Below, piece by piece: positions 33,242 through 40,976 of a stretch of DNA of 64,000 nt. The stretch comes from Bacteroidales bacterium (GTDB taxonomy: Bacteria; Bacteroidota; Bacteroidia; Bacteroidales; Paludibacteraceae). The stretch lies in contig SUXC01000001.1 in the NCBI GenBank assembly GCA_015061165.1, positions 62,001 through 126,000 on the forward strand, in the 5' to 3' direction. Made by a program: the position numbers and the translations under genes. Numbering within the stretch: the first letter of the stretch is position 1; each line of letters starts with the position of its first letter. A model generated the notes under the pieces. It saw only the letters and a program-made list of their open reading frames with translations, made no database searches and had not been told where the DNA came from.

Positions 33242-33288
33242 CAAAATAGCGCGAAAGTTAACTTTCGAGTGCGATTTTGTTGCAAATG
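33233..33288. promoter_or_regulatory. 56-base palindrome overlapping a promoter
   Basis: CATTTGCAACAAAATAGCGC then GAAAGTT (33233-33259) is mirrored by 33260-33288, with only a 2-base length difference. The centre is GAAAGTTAACTTTC. It covers the -33 box of the minus-strand promoter and could be an operator or a cruciform. Confidence 0.65.
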
Positions 33289-33540
33289 GGCTGCATTAAG
33301 CGACCGTACTTTCGAGGTGAAGAAGTGCCTTGAATGGCACTTCGAGTCTTGCGCCCGAAGAGTCCCCACTCTGAGGAAATAGCGCAAGACATAGAATGGC
33401 GTGACCCACCGCGGTCGCGCAGCCGTATGGCTATAGGGTAGTGCCGTACAGGGTAGGCACGACCGCCCATATTCTGTGATATTGTATTTGTTACAGAGTG
33501 TATCACTTAATGCGAGGGCGCATCCCGCATCCCCCAAAAA
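33289..33540. other. Non-coding stretch dense in nested hairpins
   Basis: Visible stems include AAGTGCC/GGCACTT (about 33325-33345), GTCTTGCGC/GCGCAAGAC enclosing AGAGT-CCCC-ACTCT, AGAATGGCG/CGCCcatATTCT enclosing AGCC-GTAT-GGCT and GTGCC/GGCAC, then GTGATA/TATCAC and ATGCG-AGGG-CGCAT. No promoter on either strand is clear. Frames across it show no recognisable protein. It may be a structured RNA or a decayed element. Confidence 0.5.
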
Positions 33541-33676
33541 AAGTGCGTTTTCTTAAGATTCTTTCTCTTTTCGTTTCTTGATCCGTTGCCCAATTTTACC
33601 GAGAGACAACCCTGAGAACTCCGAGAGAACTCCCCGAGACCGCCCAAACGAAAAAAGTGCGTTTTGTTAAGATTGT
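33535..33676. repeat. Direct repeat of a 24-base motif around an 11-base array
   Basis: AAAAAAGTGCGTTTTCTTAAG near 33535 and the G variant near 33651 flank a four-unit 11-base array at 33599-33642 (ccgagagacaa, ccctgagaact, ccgagagaact, ccccgagaccg). Confidence 0.65.
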
Positions 33677-33680
33677 GCCT

Positions 33681-33722
33681 AAATCGCCATTTGTGTTTTC
33701 GAACATGAATGGCGATTTTTTT
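33681..33722 (+). terminator. Terminator-like hairpin
   Basis: AAATCGCCATT pairs with AATGGCGATTT, followed by seven T residues. It would end a plus-strand transcript from the structured region upstream, and isolates the next promoter. Confidence 0.7.
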
Positions 33723-33732
33723 GTGCAATATC

Positions 33733-33763
33733 TTGCATATATCACAAAAATGTTGTACCTTTG
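33733..33763 (+). promoter_or_regulatory. Promoter of the 350-nt RNA
   Basis: TTGCATATATC at 33733 with TACCTTTG 33756-33763 and a 20-base spacer. Confidence 0.82.
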
Positions 33764-33768
33764 CAGTC

Positions 33769-34122
33769 GCAAAGAGGTTGATAGAAGATATTAACTATTA
33801 ATTATTAACTATTAACTGCTCGGCAGACATATTAAAAAGGCGTTTATTGCGCTCTGTTCTGACGAATTGAAATCTCGCAAGTTTCAGGGAATTTCAGGAC
33901 TTAGCAACGATAGATGTCCTACGGGATATAAGATTATCCCTCTTGTGCCTATTTTGGTACGTCTTTTGCGTATATACGTATGCGCACACGCGTACCTTAA
34001 CTATGTAGCACGAGAGTATATTTTATATTCGGCGTGGGCTTCGCGTTGTCGGTTCTAAATTCCAAGGCAATGCGAGAGCCTCAATTCGTGGAACTGGCAA
34101 AAGGCAAGTTCCGCGCTTTTTT
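33769..34122 (+). ncRNA. Probable structured non-coding RNA of about 350 nt
   Basis: The unit has its own consensus promoter and ends at an intrinsic terminator (34087-34122), with no supportable gene inside. Stems seen by eye: TGAAA/TTTCA, AGGAC/GTCCT, GGGATA/TATCCC, GGTACG...CGTACC with an inner GCGTATA/TATGCGC, CGAGAGTATA/TATATTCG, and GGCT-GCGTTG/CAATGC-AGCC. It starts with a four-unit 7-base array (33790-33817). It lacks tmRNA or RNase P landmarks. It could belong to a Bacteroidales RNA class known only from comparative work, or be a long leader for the gene at 34185. Confidence 0.55.
34087..34122 (+). terminator. Terminator of the 350-nt RNA
   Basis: CGTGGAACT (34087-34095) pairs with AGTTCCGCG (34107-34115), followed by CTTTTTT. 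Confidence 0.7.
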
Positions 34123-34184
34123 GTATGTGTATAACGGTTTGAATAATAATAACATAAATACAAACGTACTAAAATACTACAACA

Positions 34185-34910
34185 ATGAAAAAGACAATCA
34201 TTCTCGCCCTTATGGCGTTGGCTATTGTAGCCGTTCCTGCAACTGCACAAACACGCAAAGAGAGAAAAGCAGCAGAGAAAGCCAAATGGGAGCAACAACA
34301 GCAGTTTGATGCTGAAGAGGCTGCCCTCCGTCATCAAATCCGTATGGATAGTATTGCTAATGCCAAGCGCGTAGAAGAAGAAAAAGCCGCTGAGGCAGCA
34401 GCCCGCGCCAAAGCCCGTGCAGAAGCGCAAGCAGCACAAGAGGTAGAGGTGAGTGAGCCATGTAGCGATCTCTTGACAACTGCTACCCTTATTCGCGGTC
34501 GCGGTATAGGCGAAGATTACGACCAACAGATGGCTGTAGAATTAGCACGCTCGGCTGCATTGGAGGAAATGGCTTCGCAAATCAACACCAGTGTGCAGGC
34601 AATTGTGAGCAATTACAAGAAAACGATGCGCATTAACCTCACTCGCGAGTCTAAACAACGCATGGAGGGCATGACTTTGACCGCAGTTGAGCAAAGTACA
34701 GGCTACCGTATCGCATGTCGCAAAACTACCTCCTATGTCCTCAATGGCGAAAAACTATTCAAGCATTACATGGTGGTAGAGGTAGCCAAAGATGAGTTGT
34801 TAGAGCCTATTTATGAGGGTATTCAAGAAGATGAAGAACTGCAATTGGATATGGACTACCAAAAGTTCGCCGAAGAGTTTGACAAAAACCTGCAACAAGA
34901 TATGCAATAA
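34185..34910 (+). CDS. Exported coiled-coil protein with LPP20-like domain
   Basis: A 241-residue protein with a signal peptide (cleavage near ATAQ, residue 22). A charged coiled coil rich in Glu, Lys, Ala and Gln follows (residues 23-90), then an LPP20-like domain (residues about 100-215) with GRGIGEDYDQQMAVELARSA, the pattern of this family. LPP20 proteins are outer-membrane-associated and of unclear function. Two bases separate it from the CsgG-like gene, so the two form an operon. Confidence 0.65.
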   Translation: MKKTIILALMALAIVAVPATAQTRKERKAAEKAKWEQQQQFDAEEAALRHQIRMDSIANAKRVEEEKAAEAAARAKARAEAQAAQEVEVSEPCSDLLTTATLIRGRGIGEDYDQQMAVELARSAALEEMASQINTSVQAIVSNYKKTMRINLTRESKQRMEGMTLTAVEQSTGYRIACRKTTSYVLNGEKLFKHYMVVEVAKDELLEPIYEGIQEDEELQLDMDYQKFAEEFDKNLQQDMQ

Positions 34911-34912
34911 TC

Positions 34913-36193
34913 ATGAAACGAATTTTATTTCCTCTTATTCTTGCTTTCCTATGCCTCTCTGTCTTTGCACAAACAGACGTCAAAAAAGTAGCCATCCTCG
35001 AAACGGTGGACAAAATGGGCAATGTGCCTTATGGTGTGTTGCTGCAAGTGCGAAGTAGTTTGACCTATGCCATTTCCAGCAACGCAGGCTACGAGGGTTA
35101 TGATCGTGTGGACATGGCTGCCATTACAGGCGAGCAGAATTTCCAACGCACAGGTATGGTCAGCGATGAACAAATCAAGCGTTTGGGTGAGATGACAGGC
35201 GCAGCGTATGTGCTGATTGCTGAGGCTGCCATCTATGATGACCAAAACATCATCATCGCAGCCAAGATTCTGGATGTAGAAACAGGTGGTGTGATGAGTA
35301 GTACCCCTCCTGCAGTAGCACCTAAAGACCCTACGAAAATGGCAGAGGCATGTATCAAATGCTCGCAAACATTGGTGGAAGGTAAAATGCCAACTCGTAC
35401 AATGGCAACTACCACAACAACTTCTACTTCTACTTCAACGCAACCTGCCCCTGTTGCTAATCAGGACTTTATTGAAACTGCTTGGGGTATCAACATGAAA
35501 ATGATTTGGGTAGAAGGCGGTGATTTCCTCATGGGCTGTACTTCCGAGCAAAGCGATTGCGAAAACGATGAACAAAATGTCCGTCGTGTTACCGTGGATG
35601 GCTTCTATATTGGCATGTTGGAAGTAACCCAATCCCAATGGGAAAAAGTGGTAGGTACCAGTATCTATCAACAGAAATCCAAAGAAAATGCAAGTGGTAC
35701 AAATGGCGTTGGTCCTGATTATCCAATGTATTTTGTAACTTGGGACGAGGCTATGGAGTTCTGTCGTCTGTTGAGTAATAAGACAGGTCGCACTTATACC
35801 CTGCCTACCGAGGCGCAATGGGAATATGCGGCTCGTGGTGGCAATAAGAATGAAGGAGCTAAATACGCAGGCAGCAATATGATTGATGCTGTGGCGTGGT
35901 ACTATAATAATAGTGGTATCAGTACACATATTGTAGGTTCAAAACGCGCGAATGCGTTGGGTATTTATGATATGTCGGGTAATGTATGTGAGTGGTGCAA
36001 AGACTGGTATGCCAGTTCGTATGTGAGTTACGATACCAACAATCCTGTAGGTCCTTCGTCGGGGAACCACCGCGTGAGTCGGGGCGGTAGCTGGGACTAC
36101 ACTGCTTCCGGCTGTCGCGTTGCCCGCCGTAACGGCTACTCTCCTGGACTTCGCTACTGCTACATTGGGTTCCGTGTTGTTTGTTTGCCGTAG
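34913..36193 (+). CDS. CsgG/LpoB-like domain fused to a formylglycine-generating-enzyme fold
   Basis: A 426-residue exported protein: signal peptide (1-19); a CsgG/LpoB-like alpha/beta domain (about 22-160, VKKVAILETVDKMG, AAYVLIAEAAIYDD); a Thr/Ser-rich linker (about 163-180); and an FGE/SUMF1 domain (about 193-426: MIWVEGGDFLMGC, VTQSQWEKVVG, LPTEAQWEYAARGG, GIYDMSGNVCEWCKDW, RVSRGGSWD, GFRVVC). In such proteins the FGE fold may bind a partner rather than modify sulfatases. It shares the fold with GldK in this window. The combination with two LPP20-like genes suggests an envelope assembly. Confidence 0.75.
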   Translation: MKRILFPLILAFLCLSVFAQTDVKKVAILETVDKMGNVPYGVLLQVRSSLTYAISSNAGYEGYDRVDMAAITGEQNFQRTGMVSDEQIKRLGEMTGAAYVLIAEAAIYDDQNIIIAAKILDVETGGVMSSTPPAVAPKDPTKMAEACIKCSQTLVEGKMPTRTMATTTTTSTSTSTQPAPVANQDFIETAWGINMKMIWVEGGDFLMGCTSEQSDCENDEQNVRRVTVDGFYIGMLEVTQSQWEKVVGTSIYQQKSKENASGTNGVGPDYPMYFVTWDEAMEFCRLLSNKTGRTYTLPTEAQWEYAARGGNKNEGAKYAGSNMIDAVAWYYNNSGISTHIVGSKRANALGIYDMSGNVCEWCKDWYASSYVSYDTNNPVGPSSGNHRVSRGGSWDYTASGCRVARRNGYSPGLRYCYIGFRVVCLP

Positions 36194-36205
36194 TTTATTC
36201 ATACA

Positions 36206-36248
36206 TATATTGCTAATCGGCGTTTTCACTCTTCGCTGATTAGCAATA
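36206..36248. terminator. Strong hairpin after the CsgG-FGE gene
   Basis: ATATTGCTAATCGGCG pairs with CGCTGATTAGCAATAT around an 11-base loop. There is no T run on the plus strand. It could end the operon or form the 3' part of a minus-strand small RNA. Confidence 0.55.
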
Positions 36249-36385
36249 TGCTTATATACTGTTACAATCAACTGCCCAAAGCACCCACGTTCTGTGATAT
36301 ATTGAAATTTCTATCTATTTCTCTTATTCACGAAAATCATGTAAAATATGTAGCCGTACTTCCGATTGTCAATGAAAATATGTTG

Positions 36386-36393
36386 CAAAGGTA
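36386..36393 (-). promoter_or_regulatory. Possible minus-strand promoter
   Basis: CAAAGGTA on the plus strand gives TACCTTTG on the minus strand, with a weak -33 (CTG). No minus-strand gene follows; it points at the hairpin at 36206-36248. The rest of 36194-36496 shows no gene. Confidence 0.4.
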
Positions 36394-36496
36394 CTAAAAA
36401 TAAATGAATTACGCAGTATTTTGCAAAAAAGACTGAGAAACGTAAGAAATATTCAATATCCAAGAACTCATCACGAAAACTAAAAGCACCAACAAT

Positions 36497-37576
36497 ATGA
36501 AGAAAACTCTTTTGACATCTCTTTTCTGTTGGGCAATAGCTACCGTTGCTGCTTTCGCCCAAATGCCACCAGCGTGGTGCGACCACGACTTGCGACGCTT
36601 GGATTATCCCGATAGCGAGTATTTTACGGGCTACGCCGAAGGTGCACCCACAGGCAGTGAACGCCAAGAAGTTGCTACTCAACGCCTCAAAGATGCAGCG
36701 CGCGTAGAAGCCATATCCACTATCCGCGTACATGTCAAGAATAACACCACCAAGAATGCGCTTAGCCAAACCCTTCGCTCCAACGAAGGCACGTTCCGTC
36801 AATCCATACGCGAGTTCACTTCCTCTACCACCACAACGGTGGATATGAAAATCCCTGGGCTGCAAATAGAATCATGGCGTAATCCACAAACAGGCACTAT
36901 CGCTGCCTTTGCCTACGTAAAGAAAAGCACTCTTATCCGCCAATTAGAGAAGCAAATCACCGTAGCACTCACCAAGGTGGAGATGTCGCTCGACCAAGTG
37001 GACCAACTCATCGCCACAGGACAGAAACTGCAAGCGCGTAGCGCAGCCGAAAAAGCATTGCCCCTATTCACGGAAGTGGATGAAGCACAGAAACTATTGG
37101 TGGCAGTAGATACCGATGCCACCGAAGAAACGCTTATGCTCAGCGAAACACGCACATTGCAGCAACGCCTTATGGCAATGGTCGCACAACTCAAAAATGC
37201 CCTGACAATCTGCATCAAAGTTCATGCAACAGCATTTGAGAGTATTTATCCCGCTTTGCAAGAGGAATTGAAAGGGGCATTGAGTCCATTGGGGTGTAAC
37301 TTCGTGACTGACCCGAGCACAGCGGATTGGATAATCAATATTTCAGCCCAAGCGCGCGAGTACAATACCGTAACAATGGGCGATGTGAATACCTATTTCG
37401 TATATGTGGACGCCACTGTATCGATTACCAAGACTACGACAGGGCAACGTGTGTATGAAAACATGTTCACGGAGAAAGGTGGACACACCCACAACTATCA
37501 ACAAGCCGCACGTGAGGCATACAAATACCTGACACCCAAAATCCGCAAAGTAGTAGAGGAACAAGTCAAGCAATAG
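36497..37576 (+). CDS. Exported LPP20-like protein
   Basis: A 359-residue protein with a signal peptide (cleavage near AFAQ, residue 22). An LPP20-like domain follows (about residues 35-155: SEYFTGYAEGAPTGSERQE, RLKDAARVEAISTI, AAFAYVKKSTLIRQL), then a helical segment (about 160-235) and a C-terminal alpha/beta domain (about 240-355) with WIINISAQAREYN. It belongs with the two genes upstream by family and direction. No consensus promoter is close, only a near match around 36415-36423. Confidence 0.7.
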   Translation: MKKTLLTSLFCWAIATVAAFAQMPPAWCDHDLRRLDYPDSEYFTGYAEGAPTGSERQEVATQRLKDAARVEAISTIRVHVKNNTTKNALSQTLRSNEGTFRQSIREFTSSTTTTVDMKIPGLQIESWRNPQTGTIAAFAYVKKSTLIRQLEKQITVALTKVEMSLDQVDQLIATGQKLQARSAAEKALPLFTEVDEAQKLLVAVDTDATEETLMLSETRTLQQRLMAMVAQLKNALTICIKVHATAFESIYPALQEELKGALSPLGCNFVTDPSTADWIINISAQAREYNTVTMGDVNTYFVYVDATVSITKTTTGQRVYENMFTEKGGHTHNYQQAAREAYKYLTPKIRKVVEEQVKQ

Positions 37577-37749
37577 ATTAACAATCTATTCTGTTTTGAG
37601 TGTACACAAGCCACGGATAAGATACCGATAGGCTTACGATGTGCCACTATCAACCCGTCAAAAACCCGTTATGAACCCGTAAAATCTTCGGAAGTAGGTA
37701 GGAAAGCATGTTGTTCATAGTAAAAAATAGACAAAAATATCTCAGCGAT

Positions 37750-37780
37750 TTGCATAATTCAATAAAAAGCAGTAACTTTG
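37750..37780 (+). promoter_or_regulatory. Promoter of the toxin-antitoxin pair
   Basis: TTGCATAATTCAA at 37750 with TAACTTTG 37773-37780. It is closely similar to the glnN promoter over its full 31 bases. Confidence 0.78.
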
Positions 37781-37824
37781 CAGCGAAAAAGCAAAATGTT
37801 TGACAATATTATAATGTATATACT

Positions 37825-38073
37825 ATGGCAACAGTACAATTAGACGGAGAAATCCTGCGCAATTTGGGAATCATAGCAGAAGATAAAAATACACTTAGCA
37901 AAGTGGCTAAGTACTTGCGCCGTATGGCTAAGCAAATAGCCAATGATCCTACGCTGATGAGTAAGGAGGAGTTTTTTGCACGAGTAGAGGAGGCTGAGAA
38001 GGATATTAAAGAGGGAAAGGGAATTACATTTACCAATAAGTCCGAGATGAACGCTTGGCTGAATGCTCTTTGA
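37825..38073 (+). CDS. Antitoxin of a type II toxin-antitoxin pair
   Basis: An 82-residue protein with a basic helical N-terminal part (LSKVAKYLRRMAKQIAN) and an acidic C-terminal part (EEFFARVEEAEKDIKEGKGI), the usual layout of a toxin-neutralising tail. Its stop lies 2 bases before the toxin ATG. The identity as antitoxin rests on that position; the family (Phd/RelB-like) is not certain. Such pairs normally repress their own promoter. Confidence 0.75.
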   Translation: MATVQLDGEILRNLGIIAEDKNTLSKVAKYLRRMAKQIANDPTLMSKEEFFARVEEAEKDIKEGKGITFTNKSEMNAWLNAL

Positions 38074-38075
38074 TT

Positions 38076-38348
38076 ATGTACACAATTATCTATTCCCCAA
38101 GAGCAGAAGAAGATTTGCGTAAGTTGAAAAGGAGCGAACCTGCTGCATTCCAAAAAGCAGTTCGCCTTCTAAACGAATTAGTGGAACATCCCAAAGTAGG
38201 CACTGGACATCCTGAACCGCTGAAGGGGCAACCAGAAGGTCGTTGGAGTCGTCAAATTACCAAAAAACATCGTTTAGTATATCGAATCTATGAGAATGAG
38301 ATATATGTGGAGGTTCTCACGGCTTACGGACACTATAACGATAAGTAG
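38076..38348 (+). CDS. YoeB/Txe-type toxin, ribosome-dependent mRNA interferase
   Basis: A 90-residue RelE-superfamily protein. It shows YSPRAEEDLRKLKRSEP near the N-terminus, HPEPLKGQPEGRWSRQITKKHRLVYRI and the C-terminal TAYGHYNDK, matching the YoeB/Txe motif set (Arg, His, YGHY). The start at 38076 is preferred to an upstream in-frame start at 38055 that lies in the antitoxin gene. It is presumably harmless while the antitoxin is made. Confidence 0.85.
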   Translation: MYTIIYSPRAEEDLRKLKRSEPAAFQKAVRLLNELVEHPKVGTGHPEPLKGQPEGRWSRQITKKHRLVYRIYENEIYVEVLTAYGHYNDK

Positions 38349-38449
38349 TTTATCTTCACGGACATGGCGAATGTGGGCTAAGGATACAGAGAAGAATGTC
38401 CGCAAAAAGTCCGTGGGAAGGCAGTTGAATAGATATACCTAAAAATACC

Positions 38450-38500
38450 AATCCGCATAATCGAAAGTAACAGAATCGGTTATGCGGATTATTAGTTTGT
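38450..38500 (+). terminator. Hairpin after the toxin-antitoxin operon
   Basis: AATCCGCATAA (38450-38460) pairs with TTATGCGGATT (38480-38490), followed by ATTAGTTTGT. Earlier, at about 38356-38415, CACGGACAT can pair with either of two downstream partners (ATGTCCG or GTCCGTG). Confidence 0.6.
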
Positions 38501-38634
38501 GGGGAATGCAAAAATGTAGAATGGGTATTTAGGAATGCCCAATACTTTCCCTGTAGTTTGGCAGGGTAATGAGTATGAAAATGGCATGAAATGATAATAC
38601 TATACAAAAAAATACCCTAATTCTGTAAAAACAT

Positions 38635-38665
38635 TTGCATAATTCAAGAAAAAGTAGTACTTTTG
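38635..38665 (+). promoter_or_regulatory. Promoter of glnN
   Basis: TTGCATAATTCAAG at 38635 with TACTTTTG 38658-38665. Confidence 0.78.
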
Positions 38666-38717
38666 TGGCTGATTTAGGAAAATAATCAGATTGAAAACAA
38701 AAATCAGCGTAAAATCT

Positions 38718-40904
38718 ATGTCGAATATTCGATTTGAAGCCCTAAAAACAGCGTGGGCGCATCAACCCCAACAAGTACCCGCTACTCTGCGCGCCAGTGT
38801 CATCTTCTCGCAAAACGTCTTTACACGCGAGAAAATGAAAGAGTATATCGCCAGCAATATCGTAGAGGAACTATTTGACCTCATGGACAATGAGAAGACC
38901 CTCAGTCGCGATATAGCCAACAGCGTAGCCATCGGTATGAAGAAATGGGCGATGGAGCAGGGGGCTACTCACTATACCCACTGGTTTCAACCCCTGACAG
39001 GTGGCACAGCCGAGAAACACGATGCCTTCTTCGATTTTGATGACAAAGGCGCACCTATGGAGAAATTCTCTGGTTCGGTACTCTATCAGCAAGAACCAGA
39101 TGCCTCCTCCTTCCCAAACGGCGGTATCCGCAATACCTTTGAGGCACGTGGTTACTCGGCATGGGACCCTTCTTCCCCCGCATTCGTGATTGGCGATAGA
39201 TTGTGTATCCCTACTATCTTTGTGGCATATACAGGTGAGGCATTGGACTACAAGACCCCTCTGTTGCGCTCCATCACTGCTGTGGGTAAGGCTGCAACGG
39301 CTGTGGCAAACTACTTTGACAAGAACGTAAAACGTGTATATACCTATTTGGGAACAGAGCAAGAGTTCTTTCTCGTGGATGAAGCACTCTACAACGCCCG
39401 CCCCGACCTGATGATGACAGGTCGCACACTCATGGGACACTATGCCAGCAAGAGTCAGCAATTGGATGACCACTATTTAGGCACTATTCCCGAACGTGTG
39501 TTGGCATTCATGACCGAATTGGAGCAAGAGGCACTGAAACTCGGTATCCCAATCAAAACACGCCACAACGAGGTGGCACCAAACCAATTTGAGTTGGCAC
39601 CCATTTACGAAGAAGCCAATCTCAGCAGCGATCACAACCAATTGCTCATGTCGCTCATGGAGCAGGTGGCGCACCATCATCAGTTCCGTGTGCTGTTCCA
39701 CGAAAAGCCCTTTGGTGGCGTGAACGGTAGCGGTAAGCACTGCAACTGGTCATTAGGTACAAACACGGGCGTGAACTTGCTTGCCCCAGGTAAGAATCCA
39801 TACCACAACTTGCAGTTTGTTACCTTCCTCGTGAATGTATTGAAGGCGGTGCATCGCCATAATGGATTGCTGAAAGCCTCTATCGCTTCGGCTACCAATG
39901 CCCATCGTTTGGGTGGGCATGAGGCTCCGCCTGCTATCATATCCGTCTTCCTCGGTACGCAAATCAACGAGGCACTTGACCAGATAGAGCATGCCGATGT
40001 GGACAAAGGTATCATCATCAATGCTAAGAAGGAGATGAAACTTGGCGTGGGCAATATCCCTGAGATTCTGTTGGACAATACCGACCGCAACCGCACTTCG
40101 CCTTTTGCGTTTACGGGTAATCGTTTTGAGTTTCGTGCAGTGGGTTCATCTGCCAACTGTGGTGCTGCCGTATTGGCACTGAATGCCGTAGTGGCAGAGC
40201 AACTGAATCGTTTTCGCGAAGAGGTGGACGCACTAATCGCCAAAGGCGAAGCCAAAGAGCGTGCGCTGTTTACAGTCATCAAGCGTTGCTTGCACGATTG
40301 TCGTGATATCCGTTTTGATGGCAATGGCTATAGCGAGGCATGGCAGCAAGAAGCGAAAAAGCGCGGGTTGGACACCGAGACCAGCGTGCCACTGATGATT
40401 GACCAATACCTCAAGACGGAGAGCGTACAAATGTTCGGCTCAACAGGCGTGCTCAATCATGCCGAACTATTGGCGCGTAGCGAAGTGAAATGGGAAAACT
40501 ACTCCATGAAACTGCAAATAGAGTCGCGTGTCTTAGGGGATTTGGTCATTAATCATGTCATTCCCGCTGCCAAACGTTATCAGACAATATTGCTGCAAAA
40601 CGTACTGAGTGTGAAGCAGGTGTTTAGTGCGGATGAGGCTACTGGGCTCAACGAGCAGGACTTGTTGCTGATTCGTCGTATCGAAAACCATGCCAGTGCC
40701 ATTGTGGCGAGGGTAGAGGAGATGAATAAGGAACGTGCGCGCGCGAACCACATTGATGACCAACGCGCGCGTGCCATCACGTTCCACGACCAATTAGTGC
40801 CACTCATGGAGGAGATTCGCAACCACGTGGACGATTTGGAAATGGTGATAGATGACCAACTATGGCCACTGCCTAAGTATCGCGAATTGCTTTTTATACA
40901 TTAA
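38718..40904 (+). CDS. glnN: Glutamine synthetase type III
   Basis: Makes glutamine from glutamate and ammonia. The 728-residue length and sequence fit the GSIII family first known from Bacteroides. Landmarks are THWFQPLTGGTAEKHDAFF, YLGTEQEFFLVD, the metal/ATP region NQFELAPIYEEANLSSDHNQ, GVNGSGKHCNWSLGTNTG and GNRFEFRAVGSSANCGAA. ATG 38718 is chosen over a TTG at 38691. It has its own promoter and no nitrogen-regulator gene beside it. Confidence 0.95.
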   Translation: MSNIRFEALKTAWAHQPQQVPATLRASVIFSQNVFTREKMKEYIASNIVEELFDLMDNEKTLSRDIANSVAIGMKKWAMEQGATHYTHWFQPLTGGTAEKHDAFFDFDDKGAPMEKFSGSVLYQQEPDASSFPNGGIRNTFEARGYSAWDPSSPAFVIGDRLCIPTIFVAYTGEALDYKTPLLRSITAVGKAATAVANYFDKNVKRVYTYLGTEQEFFLVDEALYNARPDLMMTGRTLMGHYASKSQQLDDHYLGTIPERVLAFMTELEQEALKLGIPIKTRHNEVAPNQFELAPIYEEANLSSDHNQLLMSLMEQVAHHHQFRVLFHEKPFGGVNGSGKHCNWSLGTNTGVNLLAPGKNPYHNLQFVTFLVNVLKAVHRHNGLLKASIASATNAHRLGGHEAPPAIISVFLGTQINEALDQIEHADVDKGIIINAKKEMKLGVGNIPEILLDNTDRNRTSPFAFTGNRFEFRAVGSSANCGAAVLALNAVVAEQLNRFREEVDALIAKGEAKERALFTVIKRCLHDCRDIRFDGNGYSEAWQQEAKKRGLDTETSVPLMIDQYLKTESVQMFGSTGVLNHAELLARSEVKWENYSMKLQIESRVLGDLVINHVIPAAKRYQTILLQNVLSVKQVFSADEATGLNEQDLLLIRRIENHASAIVARVEEMNKERARANHIDDQRARAITFHDQLVPLMEEIRNHVDDLEMVIDDQLWPLPKYRELLFIH

Positions 40905-40919
40905 TTTGCTTATTGGCTC

Positions 40920-40950
40920 TTGCAAATATGCAAAAAAAGCCGTACCTTTG
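40920..40950 (+). promoter_or_regulatory. Promoter of the barrel-protein gene
   Basis: TTGCAAATATGCA at 40920 with TACCTTTG 40943-40950. Confidence 0.82.
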
Positions 40951-40976
40951 CACCGTAATTTAGGTGATTCAATGAT

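Noticed and set aside
33172-33537. 121-residue minus-strand frame
   Set aside because: Runs through a promoter, a palindrome and nested hairpins; no protein signal.
33507-33728. 73-residue minus-strand frame with repeated KTHFF
   Set aside because: The repeated peptide comes from the duplicated GTGCGTTTT motif; terminator hairpin lies at its start.
33769-34122. tmRNA or RNase P RNA
   Set aside because: No tRNA-like 3' end, no GAGGAAAGTCC-type core; left as an unassigned RNA.
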